Shown one piece after another: positions 47,576 to 57,362 of a DNA stretch of 64,000 nucleotides (its first letter is position 1; the number at the start of each line of letters is the position of its first letter). A model generated the notes under the pieces. That model did no database searches, had not been told where the DNA came from, and worked only from the letters and a program-made list of their open reading frames with translations. The position numbers and the translations under genes were made by a program. Origin of the DNA: Pelargonium nanum (Eukaryota; Streptophyta; Magnoliopsida; Geraniales; Geraniaceae); assembly GCA_036897485.1 (NCBI GenBank), contig JAYMTF010000016.1:1-64000 (forward strand). The letters are read 5' to 3'.

Positions 47576-48665
47576 ATAGTCAAGTCTAATTCTTCATTTA
47601 TTTGGAGAGTATATTTTTAGAAAATTTTCAAAACTACTTTTTATAAGCAATCGTAACAACCGATGCTCGAACATGAGTCCAAAACTACTTCCTTTGCATG
47701 TAAAAGGGTAGTTTTTTTAGCAGGAAACATGTTTCATTTTTGTCATTTATTTATTCAATTTGTTTTGAAATTGATATCTAGTTTTATTTTTATTTAGTCT
47801 TCGAACTATTCATATTGTTCTCATTTGGTTTCCAAACTATGTTATTTTGTTATGAATTGGTCTAATCCTAAACAATGCCGTCACGTTAGGCTGTCGTGGC
47901 AATTTATTAAATTTTTATAGATTTTTTTTATTGACATGACAACTACGTAACGTTTAAATTAGCTAAATTTATGAATGTGACTATTTTGAAACAAATTTGT
48001 GCAATTGAGGGACCAGATTGAAGGAAATTGACGCGATGACCACGTTTTTCAATTATACAAATTTGTTACAAATTTGTCATGTGCGTAAATAAAGTGCCAC
48101 ATTAACCTAATTTGAGAACACCGACGCAGATTGTATCAATTTAAAACAAAATAGTATTGTTTGTGCCTAAATTTGAACCATACGAAGATGTTGAAAACTA
48201 AGTTGTGTATCAGTTTAAAATAAAATGAATAATTAAGGACCAAAACTAAACACTACTTTTTTTCAACCCTTAAAATGAGACTTGAAGGTAAAGGACTGAA
48301 GTATGAAGCATTGTTTGTTGGTAATGTTGGTTGGGGTTTATTCACTTTTAAGTGCCAAACAACCTTATGATCCCACATTCACCAACCACCCTTTCCCACT
48401 CATTTACCCTAAAACTGAGTTATTTCCAATAAATAGGAAAAAGTAAAGGGGCTTGAATTCAGGGACCTAAGCTAAGATGCTACATTCTTTACATAAATTA
48501 TCGTATTAATTAGCATGCAAAGTAGCGTAACTATTAAGACCGACTCGATATTTTAACAAATTGCTCGATGAAATTGATTTAAAAAAAACACGGAATTGTC
48601 ATCTACAAAATGAAGATTCAACTTTACATCATAGCATCATCCATTGTATTCAAAATTAAATGATA

Positions 48666-48810
48666 CTCTTTTCATCTTAAAATGATAATTTAGGTAGTGT
48701 TGTATACTATATGTTGTAACAATCTTAACTAACTTACTGGGAAAAAAAAATACATTCATTTTAAGACAAAACTGCAAGACAAATAAACACTAACTTTAAG
48801 ACGAATGGAG
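48666..48810. mobile_element. Degenerate Stowaway-like MITE
   Basis: The left end CTCTTTTCATCTTAAAATG and the right end (reverse complement CTCCATTCGTCTTAAAGTT) are imperfect inverted repeats flanked by TA on both sides. An internal CATTCATTTTAAGACAAAA word near 48755 looks like a second right end. About 145 bp. Confidence 0.55.
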
Positions 48811-48899
48811 TATTACCAATTTAGTCTAATGAATTTGGGTGAAACAATGTTTTTACTAGTACTACTTTAAATATCTATGCACTTAACATCTAACCAGCT

Positions 48900-48973
48900 G
48901 GCCTATTAGCTCAGCTGGTTAGAGCGTCGTGCTAATAACGCGAAGGTCGCAGGTTCGAGACCTGCATGGGCCA
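48900..48973 (+). tRNA. tRNA-Ile (anticodon AAT)
   Basis: A 74-base cloverleaf: acceptor GGCCTAT pairs with ATGGGCC (one G-U pair), the D arm is AGCTCAGCTGGTTAGAGC, the anticodon stem TCGTG/CGCGA encloses CTAATAA with AAT at 48934-48936, and the T arm is GCAGGTTCGAGACCTGC. The discriminator base is A. Internal A and B boxes are intact and a TTTTTT stretch at 48978-48983 can terminate RNA polymerase III. It is intronless and has no encoded CCA, as expected for a plant nuclear tRNA gene. After A-to-I editing it would read AUU/AUC/AUA isoleucine codons. Confidence 0.97.
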
Positions 48974-48977
48974 TTCA

Positions 48978-48983
48978 TTTTTT
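48978..48983 (+). terminator. RNA polymerase III T-run terminator
   Basis: Six consecutive T residues begin five bases after the tRNA-Ile discriminator base, the standard plant Pol III termination signal. Confidence 0.75.
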
Positions 48984-50075
48984 ATTTACTTATAGAAGAA
49001 AGTAAATAATAAAAAAACACTTTAGTCAAATGGTGCTACCTAAGAAAAATAAAAAAATTAAAGCTACGAATGAAAATGCGACAAGTGTAACTTGATCACC
49101 TGTCAACCTATTCTTAAAATCCGAACACTTCAATAACGACAAAGGAACACAAGATGTCCGAGCGTCACATCACAAAATCCCGCAATTACAAAATACTAAG
49201 ACCAGCCATTTCAGATTATCTTCTCTTATATACTAAATATAAGTGTTGAGCCTTGTGGTAGTGTGACAAAAAAAAATTTAGATGCTCTCATATATGTTAT
49301 TATTTCATTAAATTTTATTTTATAGTACAAAACTCTCCATTAAATTAGTTCAATTAAACAAAACTACGTACAATATGGTTCATTTTTTTAGTTTATGATG
49401 TTAAATTAGTTCAATTAAGCATAATTATGTACAATTTAGTTAAATTTTTGAGTTTATGATGTTCCTTGGAGTGGAAGATAAACAAGAGGTGTTAATTTAT
49501 ATACTTTCCAAAAATAGAGGGAAGACACTAAATTACAAAAGAAACGTTCCACACAAAAATGGAGCGAACCAGACACACCAAAAGAGCAACAAAATTCACG
49601 GCCTTCTCCTTCGTCTTCGCGTGTCCTATCGCCTTCACGCTTTTCTCTCTTCCCCATCTTTCAATTCGATTCACATTCGCATTTCGCACCACAATCACAT
49701 TCCCAATTTCACTTCACAATCAAACCCAAAAACTCAATCTTTAATCTTTCTCCGACGACGATGACGAAGAAGAAGATACAATAAGAAATGATCAGTGCAC
49801 ATTTAGTTTTCTGAGCTTTGCGAGGTTCGTTTCTATGATCTCTTCTCGTTTTCCCGATCTGGGTATCCCCTATTTTCGCTTCATTTTGTTTTTGTTTTTG
49901 TTTTTCCCATGCGAGCCAAACAAGGGTTTCGTGGAATCAGTCAAAATTGTGCGAGATTGAACGTGCATGCACGTTGATCGACACGTCCTGTTCGATTCCT
50001 GAACTGGGTTTGTATCTAATTGTGTTCTATTTATGGGTAATTAGGTTTTGATTTTGTACGGACACAGAGGCAAAA
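48984..50075. other. Spacer and fimbrin leader
   Basis: AT-rich up to about 49550. From 49560 to 50075 the composition is CT-rich and typical of a promoter/5' leader; a leader intron before the fimbrin ATG is plausible (GAG/GTTCG near 49823, ACAG near 50067). The overlapping open frames have no domain. Confidence 0.45.
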
Positions 50076-53000
50076 ATGTCTAGTTTTGTGGGGGTGCTTG
50101 TTTCTGATCCATGGCTGCAGAGCCAGTTTACCCAAGTGGAGCTTCGAGGTCTCAAATCCAAAGTAATGATTTTTTGTTTTTCCGAATCACTTTTTTTTTT
50201 GTTGAATTGCAAAATTTGGGTGGTGAATATCTCTGAATTTGATTGTGTTGTGTTGGTTTTAGTTTATTTCAATAAGGAATCCGACGACAAACCGTGTGAA
50301 GGTGGCGGATATGCCAGCCACTCTTGTGAAAGTGAAGACTCTTCATGATATGTTTGATGAGAAGGAGATCAGGGAGGTCTTGCAGGAAACTTACCCTGAT
50401 GAAAATGAGGAGATTGAATTTGAATCCTTCGTTCGGGTGAGGTTAATTTATTTATTTGGGGCATCATGTTGAATTTATGTGTGTTCACAATAGCCAATAG
50501 GTGTTAGCTGCACGACCCGTTATTATGGAGCCAAAATGGGGAAAGAGAAAATGAATATTTGGATTGTGTGGTATTGCGAATGGCATGTCATGTCTGGTTC
50601 AGTTCGGTAAATATATGATTGATACTGTCTCAGTTTTGGTGGATGATTTGTAGTTGGGGCATAAATCGCATAATGTATTGTTAGTGTGTGAATGTTTGAT
50701 TTGTGGGATCTGGTCATTTGCAGGCAACTTTAACTCTCCAAACCCAAGCGGCTGCCAAGGCAGGAACTCCGAAACATTCTTCTTCGTTTCTCAAGGCAAC
50801 CACAACAACTTTTCAACATGTCATTAATACATCTGAGAAGACTTCTTACGTTGAACACATCAATAGACACCTGGCCGAAGATAAATTCTTGAAGGACTAC
50901 CTTCCAATAGACCCAGAAACAAATGATATATTTGAAATTGCAAAAGATGGAGTTCTTCTTTGGTATATATGCAGGACCCATGTGATCAATCTATATAGCC
51001 AGTTATTTCTTCGAAGATGACATTGCGTTTGTTGATGCTTCTTTTTGTTGCTTCATGCAGTAAGCTCATCAATGTAGCCGTTCCTGGTACCATAGATGAG
51101 CGAGCTATCAACACTAAAAAGGTCCTTAATCCCTGGGAGAGAAATGAAAACCATACTCTTTGCCTCAATTCTGCCAAGGCTATTGGGTGCACGGTGGTAA
51201 ATATTGGAACACAGGACTTGGTTGAAGGAAGAGTAAGTCGAAGAGCTCCAAATTGGGTTCTCATTGTTACACTTTAGTGGTTGGAAATTAGCTCATTCTT
51301 TTTTTTTTCTTCTTATTTTGTTTATGTAGCCTCATCTGCTCCTTGGATTGATGTCTCAAATAGTTAAGGTATTCCCTATGAACTTTTTCATATGTTTTGC
51401 AATAATAACTTTTTATGAAATATAAATCATTATGAATTTACTATTAATCTCTTTCATTTTGTATATTTCCCCCCCAATATGGTGACCAAAACAGATTCAA
51501 CTGTTAGCCGATCTCAACTTAAATAAGACTCCTGAGCTTGTTGAACTGATTGGCGATGACAGCAAGGTCTTGAGATACGAACTTCTTTTGCCTTCTTATT
51601 ATGCTTAGATGACGTGTAGGGTTCAAAGTGTATATTTTGCTTTCTACTTTCTACATTCTCACTTGTGGCGTTGTTGAGATTTTGCAGGATGTGGAGGAGC
51701 TCACTAGTTTGGCACCTGAAAAGGTTTTACTGAAATGGATGAATCATCATCTTAAGAAAGCGGGTTACAAGAAACAGGTTACGAATTTCTCTTCTGATGT
51801 AAAGGTAAGAAGAAATTCACCAGCTTTTTCTCCGAACATCATTTTCTGCTTGCCTCTGATAGAAATGTTAGCTAATTTAAGTTAGTGTGCTTGTTTTTTT
51901 TTTTGATCATTAAGTGTACCAACACCGAGACTCGAAAATGAGATATCAAGGGACCAAGTTAGTGTGCTTGGTGTTGGGAGGTTATTTGTAGTCGAAGGGG
52001 TTGTATGGTTACAAACATTGTACGGCGTTTAGAGATGTCCTACATATATAATAAGAGTATTTGCAAATTGCAACTTGCTACCATGATGTTACTTCTGTCC
52101 TCACATTTGACATTTGTCGGGTATGCCGTGTGCTGTCTTAGAAATAAATTTCTGATGTGATCTTGCACCGGCAACTTTGATGCATTCTTATGATGTTGGC
52201 AATTAGAAATATAAGATTAATAATTTATGCTCTCGAAGTAGTTGTGTCTTTTCTCGTTATGCTCTACAAATTATACATAATCATCTTTATGTATTTGCAG
52301 GATGGTGAGGCTTATGCTTATCTTCTTACTGCACTGGCACCAGAGATTAGTAGCCCTAGCACTTTGGACATCACGAATCCCGATGAAAGAGCAAAATTGG
52401 TTCTTGAGCAAGCTGAGAAACTGGAATGCAAACAATACCTCACAGCTAAGGACATTGTTGAGGGTTCACCAAATCTTAATCTTGCATTTGTTGCAAATAT
52501 ATTTCAGGCCAGGTAAGAAATAATATTTCCTTTCACCCTTTTTTTCTTCTGTTGATTTTCTACCATTTCCATCAAGTACTTAAGAAAGTTGACACCTTTA
52601 GTAAGTTACCTTTATAGCTTAGGTTATGAACACATTTTCAATTGATTCCTTATGAGCGGTAACTAAAATTTAGTAATTATTGTACTATTATTTGCTAATG
52701 TTACTTCATTCTAGCGATGCGAGTTCACATAATCAATGTATGCTATATTGTAGCACTGTTGTAATCCAAACAGTCGTGCAGATTTGGCAAAAGTACTCGG
52801 GAAAGAAACCAACTGATGATGAAAAAGACTACCGCCTTAAAAATCATGACAAAAATAACCCATAAAGTCTTGGTTAGTTTCAGAATAAGTACTTATGATT
52901 CTGGTTCTAAAGTGTGCATATTTTTTTGATATAGCTATTTACTATTACTATTACTATTATTATTATACTGGATTTCCTGCCATTGCATAACAATTCCAAT

Positions 53001-55713
53001 TTCATATTCTTACATGTATGCATGAGGGAATTTGTCCCGATCTGATATTTTAGTTATTGAACTCTGTAGACTGAGATTTGTTTCTTTTTGCAGAAATGGT
53101 TTGTCCGCTGATAACTCAAAGATTTCCTTTGCCGAGATGATGACTGATGATGTGAAAACTTCTCGGGAAGAGAGATGCTTTAGATTTTGGATTAACAGTC
53201 TTGGAATTGCTTCATATGTCAATAATGTTTTTGAGGATGTCAGGAATGGGTGAGGAGACCTTCAATTTGTTTCCCCACAATATGAAGCCCCGGTTGCTCA
53301 TGATTGATGTGTATCGTTCGTGCATGCAGATGGGTTCTCCTGGAAGCTCTTGATAAAGTCTCACCCGGATCAGTTAATTGGAAGAAAACAACAAAGCCTC
53401 CCATAAATATGCCATTTAGAAAAGTTGAGAATTGCAACCAGGCTGTAGAGATTGGGAAGGGCCTAAACTTCTCCCTTGTGAATGTAGCTGGAAATGACAT
53501 CGTTCAAGGGAATAAGAAGCTCATACTAGGTGATTTCTCTCCAACTTTATAATCGCCTCCTCAGAATCCTTTCCTTTAACTTATTAGTTCAACTCCATTT
53601 ATTTTATCGGATGGTTATAACTTATAAGTTTCTTTGGGTTCGCTGTTGAATGTTTTCATTTTCAACAGAAATCATTACATGGATGTTAGCTGACCCTGTT
53701 GTGTTTACCTTTGGTGTCTTGAGTTTGGTACGTTTTGTGAGCATATAAAACAGCGACGCCATACTTAAAAAAACCTTCTTAATTCCAAGGTTTCAGGTGC
53801 AAAGCTTTGTATATATGATTTGAGTGGCCGGTAAACTGTCTGGACAAAACTAGAATCATAATTAGGTATCAACATTTTGAAGGGGTAGCTCGATAGTCAT
53901 GTTTTGTTAAATTGATTTACAACCTGGAGCATCATGAATGTGTTTCTGTTGAAAATTTATTTGGCCTGGCTCTTTATTGGCTTCCAAAATTTTGTGTCTC
54001 TCTCTGAACATTTTCATCTTTACTTGACTCGTCTATAACTGCATGCTTTACATATTCAGCCAATACTCATTTTAAAATAATTTCCTCTCCGGTTTAGGAA
54101 AGTTGATTATTAAAATCACTTTTGCTCTATACCGGAGACACTAACTCTCTCCTCGTCTCTCGTGCAGCATTTTTATGGCAACTCATGAGGTTTACAATGC
54201 TCCAACTACTGAAGAACCTGAGATCTCACTCCCAAGGACAAGGCAAAGAGATTACGGATGCAGACATTCTGAACTGGGCAAACAATAAAGTGAAGGCCGC
54301 AGGCAAAACTTCTCGGATGGAGAGCTTCAAGGTAACCTCTTAAATAATTATCTTCTGTCTGACTATTTGCTTGATTGGACTTTTCTTTTTTACGTATTTC
54401 TTTCTCTGTTCTCAGGATAAGAGCCTCGAGGATGGAATTTTCTTCCTCGAGCTCCTTACTGCCGTGGAGCCAAGGGTGGTCAACTGGGCTCTTGTTACTA
54501 AGGGGGTTACTGGTATAACATTCACATAAAATATTGTTTCTCTTTTTACATAAGAATAAATTGTTGAACCTTGAAGGATGCACCAAGCTTTTGCACCATT
54601 TTGGTTTTAGCGCAATAGTAAAATTGCTGCCTCGTGGCCTTGAAACCATGGGTTCGAGTGAGGGAAACAGTATCTATGCAAAAGCAGAAATAACCCTCCC
54701 CAGACCTTGTAATTCTGGGACCTTGTAATGCCACCCGAGGGAAGCATTAAGCAGGAAGGATATATACTGACATACTGTCTACATGAAAACAATGAGAAGT
54801 CTCACTTTTTTTTTGGGTTGTCGAATTGCAGATGAGGATAAGAGATTGAATGCAACGTACATTATCAGTGTTGCCAGAAAGCTTGGCTGCTCCATTTTCT
54901 TGTTACCAGAGGACATCATAGAGGTAAGGTTTCTCTTCTGATGCTAACATATGATGTGGTGTTGGTAAAGAAATGTTGTTAAGGAACCCCATATTGAAAA
55001 AATGTGAAGTCTGCTCATTACTTGATATATTAGTTCTGCCCATATCAGCTTAAGCTTTTGGGTTAGAGTCAAGTTCAACGTGGTATCAGACCTGGTTCTG
55101 TACGGGCCTAGTGACCCGTCTGCCTTAGCTCTCTTCTTGGTCCACGTGTAGTGTCCATTCTCATATCCAACGTGAGGGGGAGTGTTAAGGAATCCCACAT
55201 TAATTTTTTTAATGTGAAGTCTGTCGCCACATGATATACTAGTTGGGAACGAAATGAGACAATCACGAGAATCTGTTTCTGATGAAACTATGATTCTAAA
55301 GTTGTGTCATACATCTCAATCAACTCCTTGACTTGAAAGTGTACTTGTATATCAAGTTTTGTTGAAAATGAACTACTATGGCAGACTGATACTGATGCCA
55401 TTGATTCACAAAACTCGCATCAAAACATCTGATTTATTGTGTTCTTGTACTGACGTAATTTTCTGATAATCATCTAAACTGAACATCCAATCTCTACTTT
55501 GATTTGTAATTGTGACAGGTAAACCAGAAGATGATCCTCACTCTAACTGCCAGCATAATGTATTGGAGTCTGCAGAAGCAGATGCGAAAGACAGCAATGG
55601 AGTCTGGTGAAGAGCACGTTGCTGATGCAGAAAGCGAAGAGCAACTTGAAGTTGGGGTCTCCGGTATGTCTATGGCTGATGCTCGTGACGAGAATGAAGA
55701 GCATGAAGAGTAA
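50076..55713 (+). CDS. Fimbrin-like actin-bundling protein
   Basis: Fourteen exons encode 671 residues: 50076-50162, 50263-50436, 50724-50962, 51061-51232, 51330-51368, 51495-51566, 51688-51804, 52301-52512, 53094-53249, 53330-53529, 54168-54331, 54416-54512, 54832-54923, 55519-55713. All introns are GT-AG and the frame closes exactly. Fimbrin cross-links actin filaments into bundles in the cytoplasm. After a short N-terminal region lacking calcium-binding EF-hands (as in plant fimbrins) come four calponin-homology domains: about 120-240 ([20 protein letters not shown] to [12 protein letters not shown]), 265-370 ([20 protein letters not shown]), 385-490 ([34 protein letters not shown]) and 505-625 ([19 protein letters not shown] to ASIMYWSL). 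The last 45 residues are acidic (Glu/Ala-rich). It is most like the Arabidopsis At2g04750 branch. Confidence 0.96.
54605..54740 (+). repeat. Au-type SINE relic in fimbrin intron 12
   Basis: AGCGCAATAGTAAAATTGCT, CCATGGGTTCGAGTG (B box), GGAAACAGTATCTATGCAA and CCCTCCCCAGACC occur in the order of Au SINEs. The 3' end is lost. Sense orientation. Confidence 0.6.
54977..55250 (+). mobile_element. TRIM-like miniature LTR element fossil in fimbrin intron 13
   Basis: Two direct repeats beginning TGTTAAGGAA(C/T)CCCA start at 54977 and 55183. Just after the first, a primer-binding-like TGGTATCAGACCTGG lies at 55081; just before the second is a purine-rich GTGAGGGGGAG. The first LTR is about 103 bp, the internal part about 100 bp and non-coding, and the second LTR appears shortened. 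This is the layout of terminal-repeat retrotransposons in miniature. It looks old and incomplete. Confidence 0.7.
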
Positions 55714-56084
55714 ATCAAGACTTGAAATGATATGCAGCTTACCTAGTTTTTGTTTCCTATTTTCTTCTATGTTTCAATGAAAAAGAACTAATTTTTTTAT
55801 AATACATGGATTGGATTGTTCGATTTTGAAGTCATCTTTGTAAACCAAATCAAGGAAACCGATCCAAGGAACAAGTGTCCTGTAAATTTTTGTGTGACTA
55901 GAGTTTGCTGTTCTTGGTTAATATTCTTTACTGGAAATTTTGTTATTTTGTTGAATAATAATATCATTGGGGAAGAATGAATTGTAGTTCATATTGTTTT
56001 TGCTGATTACATATTTCATTGTACATGTTGGGTTGGTTTTTGTTTTTTTTCAGGTGGTTTTGAGTCCAAAAGCAATATTGTTAG

Positions 56085-56330
56085 ATGCTTGAAAACAATT
56101 GTTCATGCCCTACTAAAGAAGCTTCATATTAGTTTTCTTTGATGATATTTTGATATACTCCAAAAAAAAAATGAAGAGAATGTTAAGAGCAAGTGTGAGT
56201 TTGATGTTTAGCACTTGGAGATTGTTTTGAAATTTCTAAAACAACACCAAACCCTCTTTTATGAGGAGATGATGACAATCTTGCTACCACAAAGTCAAAA
56301 AGTAGAATGCTTACTTGGTGTGATGTAGGA
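56085..56330 (+). mobile_element. Ty3/Gypsy retrotransposon fossil (reverse-transcriptase fragment)
   Basis: The translated stretch retains the family's reverse-transcriptase active-site block FFDDILIYS and, downstream, blocks like HLEIVLKFLKQHQ that normally follow it. Only a few hundred bases remain, without LTRs, gag or integrase. The copy is clearly broken and old. Confidence 0.7.
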
Positions 56331-56994
56331 AACTAGACAAGTCGGAAATAATGTCGGAATTGTCTGAAATTTGACAGGCTGAAGCAAAACGGCAAAATAA
56401 ACAAGACACAACCACGCCGCAAGATAATGAGAAGTACATTTGGGAGGGTGATCAACTATTCAGGACCCAGTGACAATCATACGAGTAAAACTTACGTTGG
56501 TCAAGAGCAAAATTAAAGGTTTCATCGAATCAATCCAGTCAAATTTGCTCCCAACAAATGTATCATAGCCATACGTTTGGTGTCTGGTTCATAGAAACTG
56601 ATATCAGAGCCATAACTGCCTTACCGAAAAAAAAAAACACTCATTTTGTGACAGAGAATAATATACTATGGGAATGTTTTGCTTGACATTTTAATGGTTT
56701 CTTCGCATGTTGTACATTCGAGATCTCTATACACCAACTTGAACGAGAGTAATAGTAAATAATATATTGTGGTTATATTTTGGTAAGGAATGTTAGACAA
56801 GTTATCTTAGCTTACTTGTATGCTTGAGTGTGTAAAAGAAATAAAAAAAAGGGTAAAATGCCTCCAGGCATTCCTGAACTTGCCAAAATTTTGGAGATAA
56901 CCCTTATTTAGAGTATTTGTCAATTTTAGATTTCTGGACTTACCAAAATTTGTAACTTAGCCCAGTCGACCTCCTATAGCCCGTTCCCAATAGA

Positions 56995-57047
56995 CACGTC
57001 ATCGCGGCCAGCCACGTCACCCTTCCACGTCATCGCGGCCGGCCACG
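56995..57047. repeat. Tandem doublet of a GC-rich unit
   Basis: CACGTCATCGCGGCC(A/G)GCCACGT occurs twice in a row in otherwise AT-rich DNA, beside a GTAAAATGCCTCCAGGC stretch (56854) typical of one arm of Mutator-like foldback elements. A second arm was not found. Confidence 0.6.
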
Positions 57048-57362
57048 TATGTTAAAATTAGAATTATAAAATTGTTAAAAATAATAAAAACCTAAGGTAA
57101 CTAGTGATAGAAATGTAGAGTCCAAACAATGAAATTGGGCAATTTCTTCACAAAATAAAAATAAAAATAACAGAGACCCTAAATATGTGATGAATTAGTG
57201 TAAGAATTGCAGAAATAAAGGAGAAAAATGAGTAGAACCACATGAATTTGAGTTGTTTTGGGTTTCCTAATTGCAGTGTAAAATAGCTTTCATGCTCTTC
57301 ATTGATTAGAACATTACTCAAAAAAGCCAAATACTTATTATGTCTATATATAGTAAAAAAAG

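Larger units (their letters stand above)
47092..48899. other. Spacer between FLA7 and tRNA-Ile
   Basis: Holds the FLA7 3' flank, two degenerate MITE-like elements (47322-47575, 48666-48810) and a 47770-48260 stretch that looks like a decayed foldback or Mutator-like element (GTCACGTTAGGCTGTCGTGG core). No gene seen. Confidence 0.45.
55714..57362. other. Spacer between fimbrin and PG2
   Basis: Holds the fimbrin 3' flank, a Ty3/Gypsy reverse-transcriptase fossil (56085-56330), a Stowaway-type right-end remnant (ACACTCATTTTGTGACAG at about 56637) and a repeat stretch at 56850-57060. A 25-base GC-rich unit CACGTCATCGCGGCC is tandemly doubled at 56995-57047. Confidence 0.5.

Noticed and set aside
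54206-54649. 147-codon minus-strand frame
   Set aside because: Antisense across fimbrin exons 11-12 and an intron SINE relic.
57344-57352. TATATATA as TATA box of PG2
   Set aside because: Only about 11 bases before the ATG, too close unless the leader is almost absent.
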